From the NCBI GenBank assembly GCA_963838885.1, contig CAWITB010000007.1:1-64000 (forward strand): DNA of 64,000 nucleotides. The letters are read 5' to 3'. How positions within the stretch are numbered: the first letter of the stretch is position 1; each line of letters begins with the position of its first letter. This document shows, in pieces, positions 17,466 to 25,346 of the stretch. The notes under the pieces are model-generated. The model was not told the origin of the DNA and did no database searches. It was given only the letters and a program-made list of their open reading frames with translations. Made by a program: the position numbers and the translations under genes. This DNA comes from JAICMB01 sp963838885. GTDB lineage: Bacteria > Acidobacteriota > Terriglobia > Bryobacterales > Bryobacteraceae.

Positions 17466-18887
17466 TTAAGCGAGTGCCATTGCTCCTAAACCGCACTCTT
17501 CATGAATCGCCTGGATCGCTTTTTCCAGCCCGTCGCGCCGCACCACGATGCTGATCGTCATTTCGCTGGACCCTTGCGCGATCGCGATAATGTTGACGTC
17601 CTGTCGCGAAATGGCGCTGAAGATACGACCCGCGAGTCCTTGCGTTCCCCTCATTCCCTCGCCCACCACCGCCAGTAATCCGACCTGCCGATCGACATCG
17701 AGCGGCTTTAAATAACCGTGCGCGAATTCCAGCGTCAACCCGGCCTCGATCTGTTCCGTCACGCGCTCGACTTCTTCGCGGCGTACCAGAAAACAGAAAC
17801 TCTGCCGGTAGCTCGAGCTCGAGAACGCCAGCACCTCGGCATTAGCGGACGCGAGCGCATCGAGAGCCCGCGCCATCACGCGCGTTCCGGTTAAAGCCGA
17901 ACTGGCAGGCTCAATCGAGATCAACGCGACATCCTTCAGAGACGTTACAGCCTTCGGCCCGTGGCGCGAATCGCTGCGCGCCGGAGCAATCTTAGTCCCC
18001 GGTTTATTGGGCGCGAAGCTGTTCTTGCTCCACACCGGAATGCGCCGCTCCTCCAATGGCGCCAGCGTGCGGGGGTGCAAGACCTTGGCGCCGTTATAAG
18101 CCAGCTCGGCCGCTTCCGCGTAGGTGATCTCGTCGAGCACTCGCGCGTTCGGCACGGAGCGCGGATCGGCGCTCATGATTCCGTCGACGTCGGTCCAGAT
18201 CCACAGCTCGGAGGCGTCGAGAACGGCGGCGAGAATGGATGCCGAAAAATCCGACCCTCCGCGTCCCAGCGTCGTGGGACGTCCATCGAGCGTCGCCCCA
18301 TTGAATCCCGTAACGATCGGAAGGACGCCCTGTTCGAGCAGAGGGAGAATCGCCGCATTGGCGCGCGCGCGGGTCTCTTCAAGTAGCGGCGTAGCGTTGC
18401 CGAACACCGCGTCCGTCACAATAACCTCCGCCGCGTTCACGGCGCGCGCCGCGATCCCGTTGGCGTTCAAGTATTCCGATAACAGCATCGCCGACAAGCG
18501 CTCGCCGATCGCGACGGCTTCGTCCACCGACCGCGGCGGCCGCTCGCCGAGCATGCGGATGCCATGAGCGATACGACGGAAATCCGAAATCAGAGCTTCC
18601 ACCGCAGAGCTTGCGGCGGCCCGCTGCTGCGGCTTCAGGAGAAGACTGCACGTTTCGCGATGACGCTCGGCGAGTTCGCGGAGGTTCGCGTCCACTCCCC
18701 GGTCGTCGCCCGCTTCGGCGTGACGCAAGGTATCGAGCAACAGATCCGTGACCTTGGACATAGCCGAAACGACGGCCAGCAGCGGCCGTCCGCGGCGCGC
18801 TTCCTCGCAGAGCTGGGCGGCCACGCGGATGCGCTCCGCCGATCCCATGCTGGTGCCGCCGAACTTCATCACAAGGAGGTTTTGCAT
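17466..18887 (-). CDS. lysC: Aspartate kinase
   Basis: A 473-residue aspartokinase catalysing ATP-dependent phosphorylation of aspartate, the first step to lysine, threonine, methionine and diaminopimelate. The N-terminal kinase carries VMKFGGTSMGS, GFNGATLDGRPTTLGRGGSD and WTDVDGIMSADPR. Two ACT domains follow from about residue 320 (VALISIEPASSALTGTRVMA; DVNIIAIAQGSSEMTISIVV) and normally give feedback inhibition by lysine or threonine. It is monofunctional: no homoserine dehydrogenase is attached. It starts six bases after the cmk stop, so both are probably co-transcribed. Confidence 0.95.
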   Translation of the reverse strand: MQNLLVMKFGGTSMGSAERIRVAAQLCEEARRGRPLLAVVSAMSKVTDLLLDTLRHAEAGDDRGVDANLRELAERHRETCSLLLKPQQRAAASSAVEALISDFRRIAHGIRMLGERPPRSVDEAVAIGERLSAMLLSEYLNANGIAARAVNAAEVIVTDAVFGNATPLLEETRARANAAILPLLEQGVLPIVTGFNGATLDGRPTTLGRGGSDFSASILAAVLDASELWIWTDVDGIMSADPRSVPNARVLDEITYAEAAELAYNGAKVLHPRTLAPLEERRIPVWSKNSFAPNKPGTKIAPARSDSRHGPKAVTSLKDVALISIEPASSALTGTRVMARALDALASANAEVLAFSSSSYRQSFCFLVRREEVERVTEQIEAGLTLEFAHGYLKPLDVDRQVGLLAVVGEGMRGTQGLAGRIFSAISRQDVNIIAIAQGSSEMTISIVVRRDGLEKAIQAIHEECGLGAMALA

Positions 18888-18893
18888 GGATCG

Positions 18894-19571
18894 CTAATGA
18901 GTTCTTTCTTTACCGTTGGAGGTCCGGTCGCGAATAATCTTGAGCAGCGCCTCCTCAGCCTGTTCGAGCGACAGAGCCGTGGTATCGACGTACACCGCGT
19001 CGGGAGCCTGCACCAAGGGCGACGCCGGGCGGCTACGATCGCGGTTGTCGCGCTCCGCCATCTGCAGCGCCACAATGCCGGCCGGCGAATGGATCTCGCG
19101 TGCGCGGCGATCGGCCCGCACTTCCGGCTGCGCGTCTAGAAAGATCTTGACCGCGGCATCGGGGAAGACGATGGAGCCGATATCACGGCCCTCGATGACG
19201 GAGGACGAGGCGGTCCCGATCTCCCGCTGTTTTTCGACGAGCGCGCGGCGCACCGCGGCGATTTGCGCGATTTTGGACGCGGCATCGGATATCTCGGGCG
19301 CGCGTATGGCCTCTGAAACGTCCTCTTCATTCAGAACCACTGTCCGGGCGCCGGCCACAAAGCCGATTCGCGCCTCCCGGGCGAGCTGCTCCAAACGATG
19401 CATGTCGGAAAGCGCGATGTTCCGCCGCAATGCCCATAGGGCAATAGCGCGGTACATCGCGCCGGTGTCGACATAAAGGTATCCAAGTTTGTCGGCGATG
19501 CGCCTTGCCAGCGTACTCTTTCCCGCTGCTGCCGGCCCGTCGATTGCGACGGTGATGCGCTTGGTCGTCAA
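18894..19571 (-). CDS. cmk: Cytidylate kinase
   Basis: A 225-residue CMP/dCMP kinase supplying CDP for nucleic acid synthesis. It has the P-loop AIDGPAAAGKSTLARRIAD, the substrate region YVDTGAMYRAIALWALRRN and the arginine-rich lid SVIEGRDIGSIVFPDAAVKI, then EVRADRRAREI. The TTG start is preceded six bases upstream by a possible -10 box (TTACAT, reverse strand 19578-19583). It is followed closely by lysC. Confidence 0.95.
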   Translation of the reverse strand: MTTKRITVAIDGPAAAGKSTLARRIADKLGYLYVDTGAMYRAIALWALRRNIALSDMHRLEQLAREARIGFVAGARTVVLNEEDVSEAIRAPEISDAASKIAQIAAVRRALVEKQREIGTASSSVIEGRDIGSIVFPDAAVKIFLDAQPEVRADRRAREIHSPAGIVALQMAERDNRDRSRPASPLVQAPDAVYVDTTALSLEQAEEALLKIIRDRTSNGKERTH

Positions 19572-19593
19572 CTATTCATGTAAGCATATCCGC

Positions 19594-20853
19594 TTACTTT
19601 TGGTCGGGCTTGGGCGGCGCGCTGTCCGGCGTTGGCGCCGCGCTCGCCTGCACCTTTTGCTCTACCGCGGCGAGCTGCTTTTTGGTGGTCTCAACGTCGG
19701 GACTATTCGGCGCCTCAGCCAAATACGCCTTGAGCGCATCGGCTGCGCCGGCGTAGTCCTGTTTTCCGGCGAGTAGCGCCGCGAGCAGTTGATGCATGCG
19801 CGGAATGGCGTGATCGCTATCCGCCTTCAGACCGGCGCGCACGCTTTTCTCCGATGCCGCGTACTCCTTCAATTCGAAATTCGCGAGCGCGTTGTAGTAC
19901 CACATCTCAGGAAAGTTTACGGCATCGAGACGGAGCAGCCGGTCCGTCGCCTCCTTCGCCTCTGGCCAGTTTCGGGCGCGAATCGCGATCGCAGCCAGCT
20001 GGGCGTAAGGATTGACGTATTTCGGATCGGCCGCGACGGCCTGCTCGTAGGCTTTCTTCGCCGCGTCGTCATTGTGGTTGTGATCCTCTACTTCGCCCAG
20101 CTCGTACCATGCAACGGCGTATTTGGGATAGATGCTGGTGGCCTTCTCGAGCTCCTTGTGCGCCTCCTCCCACTTATTCTTCTTCATGTCGGAAGAGGCC
20201 TTCTCGAACGCCTTCCTAGCATCCTTGGGCGCCAGGGCGGTCGTAGCGCTGACCGTGGTCCCCTCCACATTTCCTACACGGTGAAGGACGATCGTGCCCA
20301 CATCCGGGTCGTCCAGTGAGCGGTGATTTGTAAGGTCTAAAGTACTCGAACGGTAACCGGCCAGAACGGCGTTCAGCGCGCATCCCATGAGCGCTGTCGT
20401 GCGTTGGATGCCGGAGGACGACATCGGACCGCCGCCGTTCATGCCGCTCATCCCGCCGTTCATGCTGCTGTTGCGGCCGAGGGAGTCCTCGCTGGCGTCG
20501 GGCATCACGCCGAGTTGTTGACCGAGCTGGAAACTGAACTGCCCCTTGCTGTCGGTATAGCCCTGCGTGTGGGGATTGGTCCGGCACACCATCTGAATGG
20601 CGACGGATTGCGGAGGCGGCGTGCCATCGTCCAGCATCACCTTTCCAGAAAGGAAGATGGGACGTTGCGCACCCTCATTAGGGAGGGTGGTCGAGGGCGT
20701 GTTCGTCGGAAAGCGGCTGTTACTGCCCATTCCGCCGGTGTTGGAACTCGGAAGCGTCGGCGACGGGCTCGAGGGCCGGCCGACAGTCTGAGCATAAGTG
20801 CAAATTGAAAGCGCGAATATCGCCGCCGTGGAGCAAGCGGACTGGAAATGCAT
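19594..20853 (-). CDS. Secreted tetratricopeptide-repeat protein
   Basis: From the ATG at 20853 this is a 419-residue exported protein. A signal peptide (MHFQSACSTAAIFALSICTY) is followed by a low-complexity Ser/Pro/Asn region. A carboxypeptidase-regulatory-like beta domain follows (IFLSGKVMLDDGTPPPQSVA, GYTDSKGQFSFQL) with a Met/Gly/Asn-rich insert. Four or five TPR units occupy the second half (EEAHKELEKATSIYPKYAVA; AKKAYEQAVAADPKYVNPYA). TPRs imply protein binding in the periplasm. A TATAAT at 20869-20874 on this strand precedes the start; a TTG at 20865 is too close to that box. Partner unknown. Confidence 0.8.
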   Translation of the reverse strand: MHFQSACSTAAIFALSICTYAQTVGRPSSPSPTLPSSNTGGMGSNSRFPTNTPSTTLPNEGAQRPIFLSGKVMLDDGTPPPQSVAIQMVCRTNPHTQGYTDSKGQFSFQLGQQLGVMPDASEDSLGRNSSMNGGMSGMNGGGPMSSSGIQRTTALMGCALNAVLAGYRSSTLDLTNHRSLDDPDVGTIVLHRVGNVEGTTVSATTALAPKDARKAFEKASSDMKKNKWEEAHKELEKATSIYPKYAVAWYELGEVEDHNHNDDAAKKAYEQAVAADPKYVNPYAQLAAIAIRARNWPEAKEATDRLLRLDAVNFPEMWYYNALANFELKEYAASEKSVRAGLKADSDHAIPRMHQLLAALLAGKQDYAGAADALKAYLAEAPNSPDVETTKKQLAAVEQKVQASAAPTPDSAPPKPDQK

Positions 20854-20868
20854 GGATCCCCCCAAGCC

Positions 20869-20874
20869 ATTATA
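20869..20874 (-). promoter_or_regulatory. -10 box of the TPR gene
   Basis: A perfect TATAAT on the reverse strand, 15 bases before the ATG at 20853, giving an expected leader of about ten bases. No clear -35. Confidence 0.4.
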
Positions 20875-20907
20875 GGCCGTCGCGGGGCAAATCCGAGGCG
20901 GAAGCCG

Positions 20908-22125
20908 TTACCGGCAGCACATCTGGGTCGAGATTAGCGCCAACGGCGATGTGACCTGCGTCTGCCCGAAATAGTTTTCTTGCGAGAGATTCTTGTAAAC
21001 CGCGCCGGCAACGCCGGCGGCGATGGGTCCGCTGACGGGTCTGCCGCCGGTGAGCAGCACCACGACAACCACCTTCTTAGCCCCGATCTCGTTGAACGAT
21101 CCGAACCAACCCAAGTGCGTTGGCGATCTGCTGTCGGTGCACGTGCCGGTCTTGCCGAAAACGGGTTCGTTAGGGTTATAGTCCGCCCGGCGCGCCGTCC
21201 CGAACTCGACCGCGCCCATCATGCCGGGCCTAATTTCCGGAATCCATTGGGCAATCTCGAGATGCCGCTTCACGCGAGGCACGAATTGGGCGATCTCGTC
21301 CGGCGTTCTGGGATGCTGCAGATAGAACAGGGTGCCGCCGTTGGCGATGGCCGACACCAAATCGGCCAACTCCAGGGGAGTAAGGCTGAACCCCATTCCG
21401 AAGCTCGTCATCATGCCGAGTCCACCTTCGGACGGCGGAGGCGGCGCAGCCGCGATCGTACCCGGCTCCTCTTCGTCGATGGTACTGGCCTTTTCGCCCA
21501 GACCGAACAGCTTGGCATACTCCGTGACGCGCTCGAACCCTAGCTGCACTCCGACGTTGGCGAAATACAGATTGTTCGAACGGGCGATCGCTTCCGTCAA
21601 CGTCATCCGGCGCGGAGCGGCCGCCTGCAGCAGCGTGTCGTTGTTGATGACGCCCTCTTTCAATCCCGCAAGCGCGGCGACCAGCTTGATCGTCGAGCAA
21701 GGCTGGAATCCGCTTTTATAGGCGAGCTTCTGATTGACAATGGACAAGATGCGGCCGGAACTGGGATCGGCCACCACAACCGTACCGTTGAATGGCCCCA
21801 AGGCTTGAACGGCGGCGCGGCGGACGATAAGGTCTTCGCCATCGACCAAATCTCCCGCCGTCGAGTCTCCGAACGTGGGCTCCGTCCAGGGGCTCAGGAG
21901 GAAGCGCGTCCGTGACAGGCGCGAAAGGTGGGAAACCGGGTGGTGCGCAACGGCGACAAACCTGACGGATGTCGTACCGGTGCGCGCACGCACCGTCCGT
22001 CTCGCGGCGTGCACGGACGCGCGCGAGCTTCGTTTTCGTTTTGTCGTGGCCCCGAACAGCGGGGCGCTTATCAGGCCAACGGCCAGTAAGAACGGTAAGA
22101 GCCTTGAAATCCTCTGAAAGTGCAT
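20908..22125 (-). CDS. Penicillin-binding protein transpeptidase
   Basis: A 405-residue protein with a signal peptide or anchor (LLPFLLAVGLISAPLFG), a basic linker and a transpeptidase domain. All three penicillin-binding motifs are present: S144-T-I-K147 (QPCSTIKLVAA), S183-N-N (ARSNNLYFANVG) and K325-T-G-T (FGKTGTCTD). No pedestal or PASTA domain is seen, so it resembles a short class B PBP or D,D-transpeptidase acting on peptidoglycan in the periplasm. An acidic/proline insert (DEEEPGTIAAAPPPPSEGG) sits between the second and third motifs. Transcribed toward the TPR gene and preceded by a good promoter. Confidence 0.85.
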   Translation of the reverse strand: MHFQRISRLLPFLLAVGLISAPLFGATTKRKRSSRASVHAARRTVRARTGTTSVRFVAVAHHPVSHLSRLSRTRFLLSPWTEPTFGDSTAGDLVDGEDLIVRRAAVQALGPFNGTVVVADPSSGRILSIVNQKLAYKSGFQPCSTIKLVAALAGLKEGVINNDTLLQAAAPRRMTLTEAIARSNNLYFANVGVQLGFERVTEYAKLFGLGEKASTIDEEEPGTIAAAPPPPSEGGLGMMTSFGMGFSLTPLELADLVSAIANGGTLFYLQHPRTPDEIAQFVPRVKRHLEIAQWIPEIRPGMMGAVEFGTARRADYNPNEPVFGKTGTCTDSRSPTHLGWFGSFNEIGAKKVVVVVLLTGGRPVSGPIAAGVAGAVYKNLSQENYFGQTQVTSPLALISTQMCCR

Positions 22126-22191
22126 GCCATCCCTATGCGTTGTTTAGATTCGGGAAAATGGTCGATATCGTTTAGCAACAAAGTTCCTAAC

Positions 22192-22220
22192 ATTATGTAG
22201 TATCGGCAGTTTAGAGTCAA
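22192..22220 (-). promoter_or_regulatory. Sigma-70-type promoter for the PBP gene
   Basis: On the reverse strand TTGACT (22220-22215) and CATAAT (22197-22192) are separated by 17 bases. Transcription would start near 22185, leaving a leader of about 60 bases with AGGGAT close to the start codon. The -35 overlaps the stop of the upstream SDR gene. Confidence 0.6.
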
Positions 22221-22960
22221 GCTGCAGTCCAGCCTCCATCTATCGTTACTACCGACCCATTGACAAACGCCGCCTCCGGCGAGGCCAGGTAGAGCGCCAT
22301 AAAGGCAATCTCCTCCGGCCGTCCCACTCTGCCGATCGGCTGACGCTGATTCAATTCCGCTCGCACCTTTTCCTTCTCGTGCCGGTGATACTTCTCCAGG
22401 TACGCTTCCACGAACGGCGTATCCACCGTACCGGGGCAGATGCAGTTTACCCTGAACTCCGTCGGATAATCCACTGCTAACTGCCGCGTCATTGCTACCA
22501 CCGCGCCCTTGGTGGCGCAGTACGCAAACCGCTTCTTCACCCCGATCAGCCCGGCGACGGAGCCGATATTGACAATCGTCCCATGCGAAGCGATCAGGAG
22601 AGGCACGGCGCTCCGCGTCACCAGGAACGTACCATCTACATTGACGCGAAACAGCCGCTGGAGGTCACCAAGCTCGGTTTGCTCTACGCCGCCGACTAGT
22701 CCTATTCCAGCATTATTTACTAGAATATCCAGCCTCTGTATTTTTTGGAACACTTGTTTGACGGCGGTTTCGTCCGCAACGTTACAGACGACCGCCTGGG
22801 CCTTAGGCAGTTCGGCCGCCAGAGCCTCGGCGCGGGAGGCGTCGATATCGACAATAAGAACCTCTGCCCCCGCGGCGCTGAAAACACGGCAGATCGCCTC
22901 GCCGATGCCGCTTGCGCCGCCGGTTACCAAAGCCACCCGGTTTGTGAGTTCAAAAGGCAT
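22217..22960 (-). CDS. Short-chain dehydrogenase/reductase
   Basis: A 247-residue classical SDR oxidoreductase. The cofactor loop is TGGASGIG (13-20), with NNAG at 82-85 and the catalytic triad S134, Y147 and K151 (SVAGLIG, AYCATKGA). An aspartate at the end of the second strand (VLIVDID) suggests preference for NAD(H) over NADP(H). The C-terminal GSVVTIDGG is typical of FabG-like enzymes. Substrate unknown; it is not next to fatty-acid genes. Confidence 0.9.
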   Translation of the reverse strand: MPFELTNRVALVTGGASGIGEAICRVFSAAGAEVLIVDIDASRAEALAAELPKAQAVVCNVADETAVKQVFQKIQRLDILVNNAGIGLVGGVEQTELGDLQRLFRVNVDGTFLVTRSAVPLLIASHGTIVNIGSVAGLIGVKKRFAYCATKGAVVAMTRQLAVDYPTEFRVNCICPGTVDTPFVEAYLEKYHRHEKEKVRAELNQRQPIGRVGRPEEIAFMALYLASPEAAFVNGSVVTIDGGWTAA

Positions 22961-23000
22961 CTATCTCCAGAGTACCCCTCGCCGCCTCGCCGGGCCGTTA

Positions 23001-23006
23001 TATAAT
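23001..23006 (+). promoter_or_regulatory. -10 box eight bases before a start codon
   Basis: A perfect TATAAT ends eight bases before the ATG at 23015, so the message is probably leaderless. Confidence 0.45.
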
Positions 23007-23014
23007 CCCGACGT

Positions 23015-23947
23015 ATGCCTTCGACCATTGTTCAAGCGAGCATCGTTCGCGCGAGCCTCTGTTGCGGGATCCTGGCGGCCTCGCTCGCGGCACAAACCGC
23101 CGCGGGAGCCGTGCCGGCAGCGCCTCCCGAACCCCTCGCGCATTTCCATCATCTGCACTTGAACACCACCGATCCCGAACGGGACATCGATTTTTACACC
23201 AAGCACTTCAGTTGTGAACGCGCCAAGTTCGCCGGCGCAATGGACGCGGTCTGGGCTCAGAAATCCTGGATTTTGTTCAACAAGGTCAGCTCGCCGGCGC
23301 CTTCTGAAACCTTGTCCACGATCTGGCATTTTGGCTGGGGGGCGCCCGATATGGCCAAGGAATATCAGCGCCAGCTCGACATGGGCGCGAAGTTCGAGAC
23401 GCCTCTCACCGACATCAGCGACATCGGCGGCGGCAGCGCCAAGGGCGTCTTCTTCTTTGCCTATGTGATCGCGCCGGACGGCAACCTGATCGAGTTGAAC
23501 ACATCGCGGTCGGACCGCTTCGGACATATCCATCTGTTGAGCGCCGATCCGCCGGCGGCCGCGGAGTGGTATTCCAAGCACTTTGCGATCCCGGCGCGCT
23601 ATCAGCGCGAAAGCCGCGTCTATCGCGGCGTTCATATCGGTCCTTCGGCCTCCATCACTATCGACAACGTGAATGTCATCTTCTATCCGTTGCAGTATGC
23701 CAAGGATGCGTGGCCGAAACTGTGGGGCGACCGCACGGAATTGGAGCCGACCAAGGGCCGCGTGGTCGACCACATCGGGCTGAGCGTGGACAATCTGGAT
23801 GCTTCGCTCGAGCGGTTAAAGGGTGAGGGAATTACCGTCACCGATCCGGCGCGCAGCATTCTCGGAGGCAAGGTGAAATATGCTTTTATCGAGGGTCCCG
23901 ATAAAATGCGTATTGAGCTGGTTGAAGGACAGGCGCACAAGGACTGA
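23015..23947 (+). CDS. Secreted two-domain VOC protein
   Basis: A 310-residue protein with a signal peptide (ILAASLAAQTAAG within the first 35 residues) and two glyoxalase/dioxygenase-type modules. The first opens HFHHLHLNTTDPERDIDFYT and contains NLIELNTS. The second opens GHIHLLSADPPAAAEWYSKH and closes with VVDHIGLSVDNLDASLERLK and KMRIELVEG. Histidines and glutamates at the strand ends could bind a metal. Exported VOC proteins of this type are common in Acidobacteriota with no assigned substrate. Confidence 0.8.
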   Translation: MPSTIVQASIVRASLCCGILAASLAAQTAAGAVPAAPPEPLAHFHHLHLNTTDPERDIDFYTKHFSCERAKFAGAMDAVWAQKSWILFNKVSSPAPSETLSTIWHFGWGAPDMAKEYQRQLDMGAKFETPLTDISDIGGGSAKGVFFFAYVIAPDGNLIELNTSRSDRFGHIHLLSADPPAAAEWYSKHFAIPARYQRESRVYRGVHIGPSASITIDNVNVIFYPLQYAKDAWPKLWGDRTELEPTKGRVVDHIGLSVDNLDASLERLKGEGITVTDPARSILGGKVKYAFIEGPDKMRIELVEGQAHKD

Positions 23948-24464
23948 CGCCAACAGGGAGTGCCGCCCTAGACCGACGGCCCACTTTGGCAAAGCCGCAC
24001 AGCGTGGCCGCGCCGTGCCTTTTTGAGGAACTCGCCGCACAAGCGACTCGCCGTAGAAGGGAGCCTGGGCGCGGGCGCAAGGCGGAGGTTCCTGGACCGT
24101 TTGCCTTTTCGGTTTGGCGGGCACACTTCGCTCCAGCGCACGTTCAGAGAAACCTTAGAACAGCTTGACCCCCGGCAGGCCCCACACGTACCAGACCGGC
24201 CGAGGCGCCCGATTTTCCGCATTGGATGAAGACTTTCCAGCCACGACTTAGCATGTGCTTCCAGAAGCGCCACGTTCAAGCTTCGCTGTCAGCGGCACGT
24301 CACATGTCGAGCGCTGGGAGGACCTCCACCGGTTCGTCGCGTTTCGAGTTGCACTCCCATGTTGTTGGGCCCACGCAGGGCGGTTTTTTCGTAGGCGATC
24401 CGGCTCCAAGAGAGAGAAAATAGCTGGGTTCGCGCCGAGGTCGTTTCGGGTAGCGGCGCAACAC
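23948..24464. other. Region without a supported gene
   Basis: About 520 bases between the VOC gene and vapC. Several open frames overlap each other on both strands, none with recognisable family motifs. Confidence 0.5.
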
Positions 24465-24856
24465 TCAGGGGGTGAACAGCGCGACGCGGGCGCGATGGCC
24501 TTTCAATAGCTTTTCATCACTGGTGTATAGGACCGAGTTGGTTGCTTCCGCCAAAGCTATGTAGGCGGCGTCATAGGCGGTAAAGTTGTGCCGCAGTTCC
24601 CAAACGCGGCTCAGCAAAGGCGTATGCGGAAAGCGTTGCGCTGGGAGCATCGCCAGTCCCGTTAGAACCTGCTCGCTTCGATGCGGGTCGATGCGCCGGC
24701 CTGCTGCAAGGTTCTTATCGCGCTTACAACTTCCACGTCGAGCAAATGCGGAGCAATAAACGAATCGTCGCGCGCGGCCAGATCGCGTCTGAGGGAATCG
24801 GCCAAGGGGCCGTTCGTCAGCAGTTCTACAACTACGGACGCATCCAGAACAATCAT
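24465..24856 (-). pseudogene. VapC-type PIN-domain toxin, frameshifted
   Basis: A PIN-domain ribonuclease toxin. The N-terminal part MIVLDASVVVELLTNG (D5 is the first metal acid) and FIAPHLLDVEVVSAIR (second acid) lies in one frame. A one-base loss near 24721 moves to NLAAGRRIDPHRSEQVLTGL, then FTAYDAAYIALAEATNSVLY (third acid). Restoring one base gives a normal 130-residue protein. As written, the toxin ends early after residue 64. The ATG overlaps the antitoxin stop (ATGA). Confidence 0.8.
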
Positions 24857-25083
24857 CCGGCATCCCGCAATTCGCGTATGATTTGCGCGGCGCTCCGCTT
24901 GGTCGAAATCGGCTTGGCCTGCTGCGTGCGCTCCAGCCACTCGCGCATGGACGGCCGCTCCGCGGCACGCTCCAATTCCCGCTTTATGAGCTCAGAGAGG
25001 CTCATGCCCTCGCGAGCGGCGCGAGCCTTCAGGATGTTATGCACCTGTTCGGGAACGTCCTTCACCTGAATCATTTTCGACAT
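24853..25083 (-). CDS. VapB/FitA-type antitoxin
   Basis: A 76-residue ribbon-helix-helix antitoxin. The DNA-binding part is KMIQVKDVPEQVHNILKARA followed by AREGMSLSELIKRELERAA; the C-terminal tail (MREWLERTQQ to the end) would wrap the PIN toxin. It binds and neutralises VapC and represses its own promoter. It overlaps vapC by ATGA. The palindrome just upstream is the likely operator. With the toxin frame broken, the antitoxin may be an orphan, or the break may be a sequencing error. Confidence 0.8.
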   Translation of the reverse strand: MSKMIQVKDVPEQVHNILKARAAREGMSLSELIKRELERAAERPSMREWLERTQQAKPISTKRSAAQIIRELRDAG

Positions 25084-25117
25084 GCTCTCAGCATAATAAA
25101 ACATGCGCGGAGCATGT
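25079..25117 (-). promoter_or_regulatory. Probable vapBC promoter and operator
   Basis: ACATGC-GCGGA-GCATGT (25101-25117) is a perfect six-base inverted repeat, and a third half-site GACATGC lies at 25079-25085. Between them a reverse-strand TATTAT (25098-25093) sits ten bases before the vapB start. Half-sites flanking the -10 fit autorepression by a ribbon-helix-helix antitoxin. Confidence 0.5.
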
Positions 25118-25315
25118 CCATTCCGGGCCTTTCGTGGCGTGGTGCGGATGCGCGGCATCATGCCCCGATCCCTAGTTCGGGTTGGATCGCCGATTCGAAA
25201 CTTGGCCGCGGACCCCGCACACCCGCCGCAGGATGAACTATCGAGCTCGAGAAGGCGGAATCCAAATCCACGCATCGGCGACTGTCCGACCATGTGGACC
25301 GGTGAAGGAGAATAA

Positions 25316-25330
25316 TAGAACGGCGTTCTA
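25316..25330 (+). promoter_or_regulatory. Palindrome upstream of the nuclease-like gene
   Basis: TAGAAC-GGC-GTTCTA is a perfect six-base inverted repeat 16 bases before the ATG at 25347. It is a candidate operator for a helix-turn-helix regulator not encoded in the window. Confidence 0.45.
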
Positions 25331-25346
25331 AACATGACTGGTCTGA

